Source of the DNA: Colocasia esculenta
Lineage: Eukaryota; Streptophyta; Magnoliopsida; Alismatales; Araceae
NCBI GenBank assembly: GCA_014218235.1
Contig: CM024755.1
Location: 159,209,941 to 159,273,940 of the forward strand
Reading direction: 5' to 3'
DNA length: 64,000 nt
Part shown: in pieces, positions 45,840-56,897 of the stretch
Layout: each line of letters starts with the position of its first letter
Position numbering within the stretch: position 1 is the stretch's first letter
Translations under genes and position numbers: made by a program
Notes under the pieces: model-generated
What the model was told of the DNA's origin: nothing
Database searches by the model: none
The model's input: only the letters and a program-made list of their open reading frames with translations

Positions 45840-47914
45840 TGTTGAGCAACTATCCCTAATAATATTGATTTTGCTATGACAAATTTATATATATATATAT
45901 ATATATATATGTTTTTAAGCAACTTTCCCTAACCAAGTATTTTCCAAATAAATATAATAATAGATATATCACAAAAATTTCTAGACAGATTCAATGCCCA
46001 AACTTTTTTAAGGCACACATACTCTATAGCCTACTGAAATCGACTAATGCTTTCGACTAACAAGTTCGAATCTTTCAAAGAGACAAGTCTTGAGAAATTT
46101 GTCTAAGTCCATGTCTTTACACTGTATTCGACTCATGACTTCGACTCATACAGTCGAATGTCTTTACATTGTATTCGACTCATGACTTCGACTCATACAG
46201 TCGAATGTCTTTACACTGTATTCGACTCATGACTTCGACTCATACAGTCGAATGTCTTTACATTGTATTCGACTCATGACTTCGACTCATACAGTCGAAT
46301 GTCTTTACACTATATTCAGCTCATGACTTCGATTCATAACCTGACTCCCAAGTTTCACTACATTCGACTAACGGTCTCTCTTTTTGTAGTCGATTCACTT
46401 TGTTCTTCATGTAGTCGAATCATGCCTAATTCTTGAGTCGAATTACCTTTAATACTGAATTCGACTACACTGACAAGTATACTTGTATCCTTTTGCCCTT
46501 GTGAGTTCTCTGTCAGAAATATCTGTCCTCAAGCAGTATTACTTGTTTGTCAAAAATTGAAGCTTAAATACTTTCTGAGTTTAAGATCAAACCTCACAAT
46601 CTTTTCTCTAATATATTTTCTCTGACAGAATCCAGTACATTCAATGCTCTCCTGCAAAACCTTCTTTGCAGAAATTTATTTCTAGTCTCATAGTCTAAAT
46701 GTCCTTTGTCTCAGTTTTTATAATCTAAGAGACACAAAGCATTTATGTAAGATTCAGACGCATGACCTCTGGCTGTTTCACCTACCTCTGACAGACCCAT
46801 TCTTTAAGTTTTTGTCTGTCTGCCTTACTTTCTTACATGTCTGAGAATACTAGGTTCCATACTACTTATTGTACTCCACTGACCCACCTACCTCAAAGGT
46901 ATGGAGATGCTTTGTCTTGTCCTTGCTATCAGGCATTTATTAAAGCACATGGTTGGCGTGGGTTGCTCAGCTCAAGACTTCAGATAGCTTATCTTCTAGC
47001 TGTAGCAACTGTCTCATTTCTGAAGACATTGGAAAGATGCAAAATTCATGATCCTTCGGACAAAGCTTCCAAAAACCAAAGGACTTCCAAGACTATCTCT
47101 AAACGGCTAAATCAAAACAGCCATCTTACTCCAACGGCTAAATCACAACAGCCATCTTACTCCAACGGCTAGTTTTTGAATACTATAAAATGATGAAGAA
47201 GCTCATGAAGAACATACACAACTATATTCAATTCGAATCCTTCAGAGCTCATCCTGCATTCTTCAAAGCCTTCCTGCAAAAGCTTCAAGCTGAGAGAGTG
47301 TTTCTTTAGAAGCTTGTGTTCTGAAGAATTGTCTTTTGGGTGACCATTGCTAATTGCTTCATCTGTTCGAAGCTCACCCAAGTAGCTTCAGCTTGGATTT
47401 AGATTGAAATTCTTTATCTTTCAATCCTGCTGGAAAGTGTGTGTTCTGTGCTCATCTTGAGACAGACACACAAGCATTTCTCTTTTCTTGTTGTAATTTC
47501 TGCAGAAGTTCTGTTCTGCTTTCTACCCCTCCTGTGAAGGGAAGGCCCTTTTTGAAAGGCAGTTTAGTTTGCCCCTGATTAGGGAAGACTTGCTGTGGAG
47601 CAAGTGGGTGTTGTAATTTCCTCTCAAGGGTGAGAGAAGGCCAAGTTGATTGGCAGCTTAGTGAAATCTCAAGTGGTTAGCTTGAGGACTGGATGTAGGA
47701 CTTCCATGTGGGAAGGGCCGAACCAGGATAAAATCTTCTGTGCAATTTTCTGTGTGATTGTTTTCCGCCAAGTTCACACTTGAATCACACACACCTCACT
47801 AAGTGCTAACACTTCTTTTTAGTATTGTGTTTTTCAGAAGAAAGTTTTGAAAAGGTAAAAGTCCTATTCACCCCCCCCCCTCTAGGACTGTGAATCTGCC
47901 ATTTCGATCCAACA
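45840..47914 (+). repeat. 5' LTR of element D (2075 bp)
   Basis: TGTTGAGCAAC...GATCCAACA, with TGTTG/CAACA terminal inverted repeats. It contains an (AT)n run near 45886-45911, the ATTCGACT palindrome field (46040-46470) with a 47-bp tandem array, a 33-bp duplication (47103-47170) and a TATA box TACTATAAAATG at 47181-47192. The long transcribed part after it ends in a C run (47871-47880) shared with SIRE-type LTRs. Confidence 0.92.
46114..46301 (+). repeat. 47-bp tandem repeat, 4 units, in the element D 5' LTR
   Basis: Units start TCTTTACA at 46114, 46161, 46208 and 46255, and read CACT, CATT, CACT, CATT, so the true unit is a 94-bp dimer present twice. Each unit has ATTCGACT, TTCGACT and CAGTCGAATG words. 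A decayed unit follows at 46302. Confidence 0.93.
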
Positions 47915-47916
47915 AG

Positions 47917-47932
47917 TGGTATCAGAGCGAGG
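47917..47932 (+). promoter_or_regulatory. Element D primer-binding site (tRNA-Met type)
   Basis: TGGTATCAGAGCGAGG begins two bases after the LTR. Confidence 0.93.
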
Positions 47933-47966
47933 TCTTCTCAGAAAAATCAAAAGATTTGAGAAGAAA

Positions 47967-49748
47967 ATGGCAACAGAAGCTCACAACTATGAAGGCCAAT
48001 CAGTCTCAAGGCCACCATTCTTTGATGGTGAAGACTATCAATACTGGAAGATGAGGATGGAATGCTTCATCAGAGGTACCGACTATGACCTCTGGCAGGT
48101 AATTGAACAAGGTGATCATGAAATAGTTGGAGCTACTTCTACCTCTACTGGTTTATCTATTGCTGATAAAAGAAACATGTCCCTAAATTATAAAGCTAAA
48201 AATTATCTTTGCTGTGCCTTATCTAAAAGAGAATTCAATAGACTCTCAGCTTGTAGAACAGCAAAAGAAATGTGGGACAAGTTACAAGTAACTTATGAGG
48301 GAACTGATAGAGTAAAGCAAACTAGAATAGATATACTAGTTTCTCAATATGAGCAATTTAAAATGCTTCCCAGTGAGAATATTACACAAATGTACAATAG
48401 ATTTTCAAATATAATTGTAGGATTAAGTGCCTTAGGGAAAAATCTAACCAATGAAGAAACAGTTAGAAAGATATTAAGATCTCTAACAAATGTTTGGACT
48501 CCTAAAGTCACAGCCATAGAAGAAGCCCATGATCTCACTGAATTATCCATAGATAAATTAATAGGCTCTCTCATGGCACATGAAATAAATATGGAAAGAT
48601 TTTTTGAAAATTCTTCAAAGAAGAAAATTTCAATTGCTCTTAAGATTGCAGATTCTTCTTCATCTGAGGACTCCAAAGAGAAATCAGACGACAGTGATGA
48701 GGAGGCTATGCTCTCAAGGAGATTACAAAGAATTCTGGCTAAAAAGAAGAAGTTCGGCTCAAAAAGATTCTTCAAGAAAGATAAAAAGAAAGAGCCAACA
48801 TGTTATGAGTGTAATCAGCCCGGACATTACAAATCTGAGTGTCCCAGACTCAAGAAAAAGGATCAAGCAGAAAAATCAGAAAAGAAGAAGGGAAAAGAAA
48901 AGAGATTCAAAAAGTTCAAGAAGAAAGCTATGGCAGCAACATGGGATAATGAAGATGCTACCAGCTCAGACTCCTCCAGCTCAGAATCTGAAGAAGAAGA
49001 AAAGGCAAATCTAGCTCTCATGGCAGGGCTAGAACAGGTAAATTCTGAAACTTCTTTTACTTCCTGCTCAGAATCTGATTCAGATAGTCTAGAAGATGCC
49101 TTCAATGAACTTTATGAAAAATACAAGTCTGTCGTAAAGCAAATGAAAATAGTTAAGCTAAATCTGTTAAACCAAGAAAAGAGCAATACCTTTCTTAAGA
49201 ATGAAGCCGAAAGGTTAAAGAAAAATTCAACTGAAACTAAAAGAATTAATGAACTTTTATGTGAGGATTTAAAAGTCAAGAATAGTTTAATATTGAAATT
49301 AGAATCAAACCTAAAAGAACTTAAAAATGAAGAGAATTTGCAAGAAGAAAATAGGTATCTAAAAGCCACTCTGGATAAAATAACTACTTGTAAGACTTCA
49401 TTACTTATAAATCTGAAAGGTGTCAGAAAAGGAAAGAAAAAATATGGAGTAGGATACATACCTCCACAAAATGAGGAACATATTATTCATCCTAAAATCT
49501 ATCCAACTCCTAGGTTTGTAACAGAAGAAAATATGAAGAAAACCAAAAAGGTAAATCAACATACATACAAACAAAAACAGAAACATAGCACAAATGTACA
49601 CAAGAAAAATTCTTTTAATTTATGTTGTACTCATTGTAACCAATTAGGTCACTTAGTTAGTACTTGCACTACTAGAAACTTAAGATGGATTCCTAAAACT
49701 AACCATCAAGGACCCAAGAAAGTTTGGGTACCAAAAGTTAAAACTTAG
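47967..49748 (+). CDS. gag: Element D Gag (593 aa, intact)
   Basis: Gag builds the cytoplasmic particle and binds element RNA. I chose ATG 47967 (MATEAHNYEGQ), the first ATG in the open frame after the primer site and one matching the usual copia gag start. SVSRPPFFDGEDYQYWKMRM begins the UBN2-type gag domain. MWDKLQVTYEGT and FSNIIVGLSALGKNL follow. There are two zinc knuckles: CYECNQPGHYKSEC at residue 279 and CTHCNQLGHLVSTC at about 554. Lys-rich and acidic Ser-rich linkers and a coiled-coil stretch (about residues 370-500) lie between them. The frame ends TAG, and the same frame continues into pol, so a single stop separates Gag from Pol. Confidence 0.92.
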   Translation: MATEAHNYEGQSVSRPPFFDGEDYQYWKMRMECFIRGTDYDLWQVIEQGDHEIVGATSTSTGLSIADKRNMSLNYKAKNYLCCALSKREFNRLSACRTAKEMWDKLQVTYEGTDRVKQTRIDILVSQYEQFKMLPSENITQMYNRFSNIIVGLSALGKNLTNEETVRKILRSLTNVWTPKVTAIEEAHDLTELSIDKLIGSLMAHEINMERFFENSSKKKISIALKIADSSSSEDSKEKSDDSDEEAMLSRRLQRILAKKKKFGSKRFFKKDKKKEPTCYECNQPGHYKSECPRLKKKDQAEKSEKKKGKEKRFKKFKKKAMAATWDNEDATSSDSSSSESEEEEKANLALMAGLEQVNSETSFTSCSESDSDSLEDAFNELYEKYKSVVKQMKIVKLNLLNQEKSNTFLKNEAERLKKNSTETKRINELLCEDLKVKNSLILKLESNLKELKNEENLQEENRYLKATLDKITTCKTSLLINLKGVRKGKKKYGVGYIPPQNEEHIIHPKIYPTPRFVTEENMKKTKKVNQHTYKQKQKHSTNVHKKNSFNLCCTHCNQLGHLVSTCTTRNLRWIPKTNHQGPKKVWVPKVKT

Positions 49749-52700
49749 CTTTGTTTGCAGGGTCGGCTGAGGGCATCCAAATGGTATTTGGATAGTGGAT
49801 GCTCAAGGCACATGACAGGTGATAAAAAGCTGTTTACAAGTTTTAGAGAAGAATCTGGTCAAGTTACCTATGGTGACAATGGAAAAGGAAAAGTACTAGG
49901 TTGTGGAACTATTGGTACTAAAGAAAAGGATTTAATTGAAGATGTTATGTATGTAGAAGGTCTCAAGCACAACCTGATCAGTATTAGTCAACTGTGTGAT
50001 AAAGGTCATTTAGTAAGTTTTCAGAATGACAAATGTGTAATTTTGAAGAACAACAAGAAGATTTTTGAAGCACAAAGAGTCAAGAATTTATATACATTGC
50101 AATTGGAAGAATTGAAAGAAATAAACCTTTGTTTGGCAACCACCAAAAGTGAAGAATCTGATCTGTGGCATAGAAGACTTGGTCATGCAAGCACTTCAGT
50201 CATCAAGAAATTGTTGAAGCATGATCTGGTTGAAGGTCTTCCCAAGATGAAAATCAAGAAATCTGGAATCTGCTCAGCTTGTGCAAAAGGAAAACAAACC
50301 AAGACTTCATTTCAGTCCAAGACAATTGTTACAACTTCCAAGCCCTTGGAATTAATTCACATGGATCTATTTGGACCTATGAGAACTATTAGTCTTGGAG
50401 GAAAAGTCTATGGCTATGTATTAGTTGATGATTACTCAAGATATACTTGGGTATCCTTTCTAGAAGCCAAATCTGATACTTTTCAAGCCTTTGTTAAATT
50501 CAGCAAAGTTGTTCAAAAGAATCAGAAATTTCAGATTACCAGTATCAGATCTGATCATGGAGGTGAATTCAAAAATGAAGAATTCCTGAAGTTCTGTGAA
50601 GAAAATGGGATAGAACACAATTTTTCAGCTCCCAGAACACCGCAACAAAATGGTGTAGCAGAAAGGAAGAACAGAACACTGCTAGATATGGCCAGAACCA
50701 TGCTGAACGAATATAATCTACCAAAGTACTTCTGGGCAGAAGCAGTGAATACAGCTTGCTACATCATCAACAGATGCATGATCAGACCCATCTTGAAGAA
50801 AACTCCTTATGAATTGTACAAGGATAAGAAGCCCAACATCAGTTATTTTCGACCTTTTGGCTGTAAGTGTTTTATTCTAAACAATGGTAAAGACAACTTA
50901 GGAAAATTAGATGCTAAAAGTGATGAAGGTTTTCTGCTAGGATATATTTCAAAACCTAGAGGATATAGAGTGTTTAATAGAAAAACATTAACCATAGAAC
51001 AAACTGTACATGTCTTATTTGATGAAACTAATCCTTCTATCAAAAGGATAGAAGAAGAAGACTGTATTGATGATCTTTGCAGGGATCTTGAAAAGACTTC
51101 TCTTGAAGGAGAACAAAACAAGGATGAAGAATCAGAGGATCCCCCATTAGAAGATCTCCAACAAACAGAAGAAACACAAGAAGGACTACCCACTGAATTA
51201 AGGTATCACAGGGATCATCCTAGAGAAAATATCATAGGAGAACCTCAAGACAGGGTAAGAACAAGAGGTATGCAAATCCCTAGTGACTTCTCTGCATTAG
51301 TTTCACAAATTGAGCCTAAGACAATCAATGATGCACTGGGTGATGAATCTTGGATCCTTGCCATGCAAGAGGAACTCAATCAGTTCCAACGCAATGAAGT
51401 TTGGACCCTTGTACCTAGGCCCACTGACCATCCAGTTATTGGAACCAGATGGGTTTTCAGAAATAAGATGGATGAATCAGGGGTAATTACCAGGAACAAG
51501 GCTAGACTTGTAGCTCAAGGATACTCCCAAGAGGAAGGCATAGACTTTGATGAAACCTATGCTCCAGTTGCTAGATTAGAAGCAATCAGAATATTATTAG
51601 CATATGCTTGCTCTCTTAATATTAACCTATTTCAGATGGATGTTAAAAGTGCTTTTCTGAATGGTTTTATAAGAAGAAGTATATGTTGAGCAACCACCCG
51701 GATTTGAAGATACTAAAAATCCTAATCATGTTTTCCGTTTAAAGAAAGCACTATATGGATTAAAACAAGCTCCAAGAGCTTGGTATGAAAGACTAAGTGC
51801 TTATCTTATATCACATGATTTTGTAAGAGGAAAAGTAGATAGCACTTTATTCATAAAGAAATTTTCAGATGGAATCTTAATTGTACAAATCTATGTTGAT
51901 GACATTATCTTTGGCTCTACTAATGAATCACTCTGCAAGTTCTTTGAAAATCTGATGCAAAGTGAATTCGAAATGAGTATGATGGGTGAACTAAATTACT
52001 TCCTTGGGTTGCAAATCAAGCAAACCAAAGAAGGAACTCACATATGTCAAACCAAATATATCTCAGATTTGCTTATCAAATATGGTTTTGACAAATGTAA
52101 GCCTTTAGGAACACCCATGAGCTCAGGCATTAAGCTAGACAATGATCCTCTTGGTAAAAAGGCAGATCAAAAGATCTATAGAGGAATGATAGGATCACTA
52201 CTCTATCTTACTGCAAGTAGACCAGACATAATGTTCAGTGTTTGTTTGTGTGCAAGATTCCAAGCTGATCCAAGAGAATCTCATGTTCATGCTGTTAAAA
52301 GAATTTTTAGATATCTCATTAATACAAGCAATTTAGGTTTATGGTATCCCAGATGCTCAGAATTTAAATTAATTGGATATAGTGATGCTGACTATGCTGG
52401 ATGCAAACTAGATAGAAAAAGCACCAGTGGTACATGTCAACTTCTTGCAGGATGCTTAATATCTTGGTCTTCCAGAAAACAAAACTCAGTAGCTTTATCC
52501 ACTACAGAAGCTGAATACATTGCAGCTGGAAGTTGCTGTACACAACTTCTATGGATCAAGCACCAATTGGAAGACTATGGTCATCAGCTTCAAGAAATCC
52601 CAATGCTTTGTGATAATACAAGTGCAATCAATCTGACAAAGAATTCAATTCAACACTCAAGAACAAAGCACATTGAGGTTAGACATCATTTCATCAGGGA

Positions 52701-52815
52701 CCATGTAAGTAATGGCAATATCTCTCTTGAATTTGTTTCAACTGAAAATCAATTAGCAGGCATTTTACTAAGCCCCTTCCTGAAGAAAGATATACATCTA
52801 TTAGAAGAGAAATAG
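49749..52815 (+). pseudogene. pol: Element D Pol (protease, integrase, RT, RNase H), one frameshift
   Basis: After the gag TAG the same frame stays open. Protease: WYLDSGCSRHMTG (DSG about 49791). GAG-pre-integrase: LWHRRLGHAS and CSACAKGK. Integrase: HMDLFGPM, RSDHGGEF and NGVAERKNR, giving Asp-Asp-Glu with the usual 35-residue spacing between the last two. RT: VGTRWV-like start, FQMDVKSAFLNG, then a shift near 51670-51680 ends this frame at 51689. The other frame resumes at EEVYVEQPPGF and carries LYGLKQAPRAWYERL and YVDDIIFGS (51892). RNase H has SDADYAGC, TTEAEYIAAG and CDNTSAINL, ending at 52815. Near the end, LAGILLSPF replaces the usual LADIFTKP. Pol has no ATG of its own near 49755, so it needs stop readthrough, frameshifting or splicing (TTTGCAG at 49755-49761 resembles an acceptor). 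Confidence 0.93.
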
Positions 52816-53361
52816 GTATGTGCAATCCTGATTGATGACTGCTTAAACTTTCTGTTGATTGTATTGTCTGAAGAAAAATATCCTGAAAATCGTCTTAGTT
52901 TGACTAATGTATTCGACTCACGAAGAGTCAAGGCAGTCGACTCCTGTTGAAAGTATGGTATTCGACTAATGTAGTCGAATCTCTAAATCGATTCACTTAA
53001 ACCCTGAAACGGCGCAAATATTCAAATTCCCGTAACTGACACCCAATTAAGGCGTGTCTCTTCACATCTTAATCGTCACATCCCTGAATCGTGACCGTTC
53101 ACCCAGAGATGAGGGGACGGCTTTTATCCAACCCTTATATAAACAATTCTTTTCCAAAAGGAAACACCCGTTTGAAATCCCTTTTCGACTGCTCTGTCTT
53201 CTTCCTCCCTTCGCGCCTTCTTGCTCTCCGGTGAAGGAACCTCAGAAGCTCTCTGCCAAACCTCATCCCTTTGAAGAAAAGGTAGGATCTTTACCTCTTT
53301 TCAAGATCATCTTCCTCTCCTCTGAAGTCTTTCTAAGTTTCCTTTTCGTCTTTGTGTCTAG
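52816..53361 (+). promoter_or_regulatory. Candidate internal promoter and spliced leader of the element D extra ORF
   Basis: This 546-bp gap is closed in all frames. At 52908-52990 it has ATTCGACT (52911), CAGTCGACT (52933), ATTCGACTA (52961) and AGTCGAATC (52973), the LTR dialect of D. A strong TATA box, CCTTATATAAAC, lies at 53133-53144. A likely 5' UTR intron follows: donor AAAAG/GTAGGA at 53281-53282, pyrimidine-rich body and acceptor GTGTCTAG/ATG at 53361-53362. Together these look like a promoter with a spliced leader. Function is inferred. Confidence 0.6.
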
Positions 53362-54842
53362 ATGGCATCATCTAGGGCTCAAGACTCTGTCCAACTCACC
53401 CCTGACCAACTTCAAAGACTTACCAAGATTTCAATCTGTCCCGGCAAGTTCGTTGATTTCTCTCATTTAAATGGAAGTCTGTCTTGGGTAGAGGAGACCC
53501 TCTCAGCTATGGGATGGACCAGGCTTTGTCAGCTTTCTGAACCGGTTGTTGCCAGCGCAGTCCGAACTTTTTATGCTTCTTTGAAAATTTCATCCGGAAA
53601 TACTGTTGTGGGATTTGTTAAAGGAGTCAAGATAACCATCTCCGAAGAACTTCTTATGGAGTTGTTGGACTGTCCAAATTCAGGACATTGTCTCAGCGAG
53701 TTTGTCCCTCTGGAGAAACAGAAATTAGGAATCATTGGGAGTTTGGGAACTCTGAGCAAGAGAGGCTTGCAAGTAAATGAGCTTTCGGCTGAGAAGAGAT
53801 TAATACATTCCATCATCACCAACATCATAACCCCCAGAGCAGGTTCTCACTCCTCAGTCTCAGCTAGAGATGGAAACCTACTTTTTTGGGCTATTCAGAG
53901 GCATCAAGTTAATCTCCCATCAATTATTTTGGACAGAATGATAACAGCAAAAGACCTTCAAGACTCTCTCCCATATGGTTCTCTATTGACCCTTATTTTC
54001 AAAAAGTTTTCGTGGATCTATCTGGAGATGTGCCTGTGAGCACTAAAGAAAGGATTGGGGTCATCACTCTTAGAAGAAGCCACTACTCCTTGATAAGCAA
54101 AAAGGAAAATTTATGGTATAAGGAGTCAGTTCCAGAATGTGAGCATGATGTATATCCAGATGAACCTTTGGTCTCTCTGCTCACTCAAGACATTCCTTCT
54201 TCAAGTATTCACATTGAAGCATCGGCAGCCCCACTTGTTCCAGAGATCTCTGTTCATCCCCCTGAACTATCTATTCCTCCATCATTTCAGCAAGAAGAAG
54301 TTCAGATTCCAGTCTCCTCCTCTCCCAATGAGCAAGATGCACCCTCTGAGACTGTGAATGAAGTTTTAAGAGATCTCAGAGGCAAAGGACCTCTATCTGA
54401 AGATGTTCCTGTCACACCCATGGAACACATTTTCAAAGAGAGTGAGATTCCTTACTCCCCTTCTCAGTTTGAGACCCGGCCAAGGTCTCAGGGGGAGAGT
54501 AGCAACAGTCTGAGCTCCATTCTTGAGATAGTTAAGTCTCAACAAGAAAATCTCTCAATCATTCACATGCAAGTAGAGTTGTTAGATGTCAAGTTTGATA
54601 GTCTTGCTGATGAGGTGAAGCAAATAAAGGATCTCTTGCTTCAGTTTGTGTGCCAGCAGGGCATTTCTATGCCATCAGGGCCTGCTCCCTCACAGCACCA
54701 GCAACCAGAAACAACAACCACTGCTCAAGAGCCCCTCCAACAAGATCAACCTAAAGATCATGTCCTTGAAGATCAAGAGCTTGAGCATGTAGCAGAAAAG
54801 GATCAGGAGATCCAGGTTGACCAGCAGCAGGAGCAGGAGCAG

Positions 54843-54878
<36 letters not shown>

Positions 54879-56620
54879 GAGCAGCAGCAAAAAGAGCAGC
54901 AGTAGCAGGAGCAGCCAAAGAAGCAATTAGAATCTGTGGCTGATCAGCAGCCAGGTATAGAAGAAGCTGAGGAAGAGGTGACCCTTTGAAAGAGACCTCA
55001 TCAGGACCCTTCTGAGCTTCGTTCCTTCAAAAGAAAGGTCAAGAGAAGGCTAGTGAAAAATGGCCAGCCTGTCCTTTCCTCCTCTTCCAGGCCTAGCTCT
55101 CCTATTCCTCCTAGCCCCATTGCTCCTGAAGCCACTCCTTCAGCCCCTGCACCTTCTACTGCCTTAGCCTCAATCTCTCAGGTATCCTCTCCGGATCTAC
55201 CACCCATTTCTGCCCCAGTAGCTTCCTCCTTAAAAAATGTCAAGTTCTCCATCTATCCTATCAAATTTCCTTTCAGACCCCCTAAACCTTTTAGCATGAC
55301 CTTGTCTACCCAACCTCCACAATTCTACTCTGCACCTCCCCTGGCTCCTAAACCAGGTTCTCAGAAAACTCACTTACAAATAATTGAGATGGTGCCTAGC
55401 CTGCAAATACCAGCTCACCGAGGTCCAAATTTGGCAGACAAACCAGCATTACTTCTTCCTCCCTTTTGGTATGCTTTTGTCCACCATTCCCCCCAATTCA
55501 TGGCTCTATTCAGAGAATACCTTCAAATAAGAGCCTTTCTTGAAATACATGACATGCCAGGCTTCACTTTTGAACACTGGCTTCCCTCTCTAATCAAAAC
55601 TTCTCAGTTTCCATATCTGATCTTCAACTTCTTGCTCACAAGAGTCACTGTCTGACTCCTCCACAATTTGTTGAGCAATATCCTGAGGAAGCCATGAGGT
55701 TTCAAGAAGCTCAATCCAGAACCACCACCTCAAACTCTATAATCATCTATCTCTCCGTTTTCATGACCTTTTTGCCACTCTCCTTCGAGATTCCCAGGCC
55801 AAATTCACTGCCATGAAAGCCTTTAATTTTGAAAGGTTCAAGCTTGGCCTGCATGATGTCTCTCGTGGCCAGTATGACATGCTCATCCAAGGTCAAAGGC
55901 CAGTGGTCCCCTCCATGACAGCAGCTCTATTACCTGATCTCCATCCACCTCTTGAAGGAGCTATTATGTACAGAGGTTCTTTTGCTGAAACTCTCTTCAA
56001 CAGATTTATCAGAATCGCTACCAGGTTCAAGATCAAGTATAAAAACAAGCTCAGTCTCCAGAGATTCATCTTTCAGTACATGACCAAATCCCCGAAGAAT
56101 CTCTTTGATCTTCAACTTAGTTTTGCTGAGGCCGAAAGGTTCAATCCTTTGAATGGGAAACAGCTTACCCTGATCATCATGCTCAGTGTAGAAGACTGAA
56201 AATCTCTCCAAATGAGTATCACTCCAAGAGCCTCCTTGACTTGAGAAAGCGCATAGGCCTCGTCTGGGCCCACAGATACATGCATTACTATCAGGCCAAG
56301 GATGCAGCCCTTTCAGTTGGTCTCTATTGGAATATCACCTTGCATGAATTCCTTACCTTGGCTGCCACCAAGAAGTTCATTCCCCTTCGCATCAGAAATT
56401 GCTTGGATCATGACAAGACTCGGCTCAGCAATTCTTTTACAGAAAACGCCACATCAAGTCTGTTAAGAAATTGTCTTTCACCAGCCCTACCTATGATGTG
56501 GATCCTGCTAAGTTTGACTACTCTTTTCCCTCCAATGAGCAGAAGCTTTGGAAGCTCATAGAGCCTTTCCTGGCTCAAGTTCCTCCTCACCTCTATCTTC
56601 CAAGCTCTGGCAATCAGTGA
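53362..56620 (+). pseudogene. Element D extra ORF downstream of pol (env-like position)
   Basis: It starts MASSRAQDSVQLTP. The first 225 codons are open (to 54039), with a frameshift near 54005 into the frame 54012-54905. Conserved with element E: PGKFVDFS, VEETLSAM, LEKQKLGIIG, EKRLIHSIITNIITPR and GNLLFWAIQ. A coiled-coil stretch (about 54520-54660) and a Gln-rich tract (54814-54905) follow. In-frame TAG (54903) and TGA (about 54987) are passed, the frame continuing to 55655 with Pro/Ser-rich sequence, then pieces at 55690-56620 ending LYLPSSGNQ-stop. Such ORFs in SIRE-type elements are called env-like from position only. I see no signal peptide or clear membrane segment here. Confidence 0.72.
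54814..54905 (+). repeat. CAG/GAG tract coding poly-Gln/Glu
   Basis: A run of CAG and GAG codons (GAC CAG CAG CAG GAG CAG...) ends at a TAG at 54903-54905, one step from CAG. Slippage-prone. Confidence 0.9.
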
Positions 56621-56743
56621 AACTTTTGTTTTTAGAAGTTATGTACAAACACTTGTTTCTTATCAAATCTTTTACTACATTTCTGCTCTCTGTCTTTATA
56701 TTACTGCATCTTCTGATTGACATCTTTTTTTTGCTAATGCCAC

Positions 56744-56759
56744 AAAAGGGGGAGAAAAG
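56744..56759 (+). promoter_or_regulatory. Upstream copy of the element D polypurine tract
   Basis: AAAAGGGGGAGAAAAG lies about 140 bp before the true tract. It could act as a second plus-strand primer or be a relic of a shifted LTR edge. Confidence 0.6.
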
Positions 56760-56882
56760 AAAAGATAGCTGAAAAGAATAAGTAGAGAAAAGAAAATGCT
56801 TAGGCATTTCCTCTCTTTTCTAGAAGAAATTTATATGATATATCTGGCTATCAGCTACCATTTAAAGTTTTCTGTCATTAAC

Positions 56883-56897
56883 AAAAAGGGGGAGAAT
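56883..56897 (+). promoter_or_regulatory. Element D polypurine tract
   Basis: AAAAAGGGGGAGAAT directly precedes the 3' LTR start TGTTGAGC. Confidence 0.92.

Noticed and set aside
54690..54926. Leu-rich minus-strand frame resembling membrane segments
   Set aside because: It is the complement of the CAG repeat in the extra ORF of element D.
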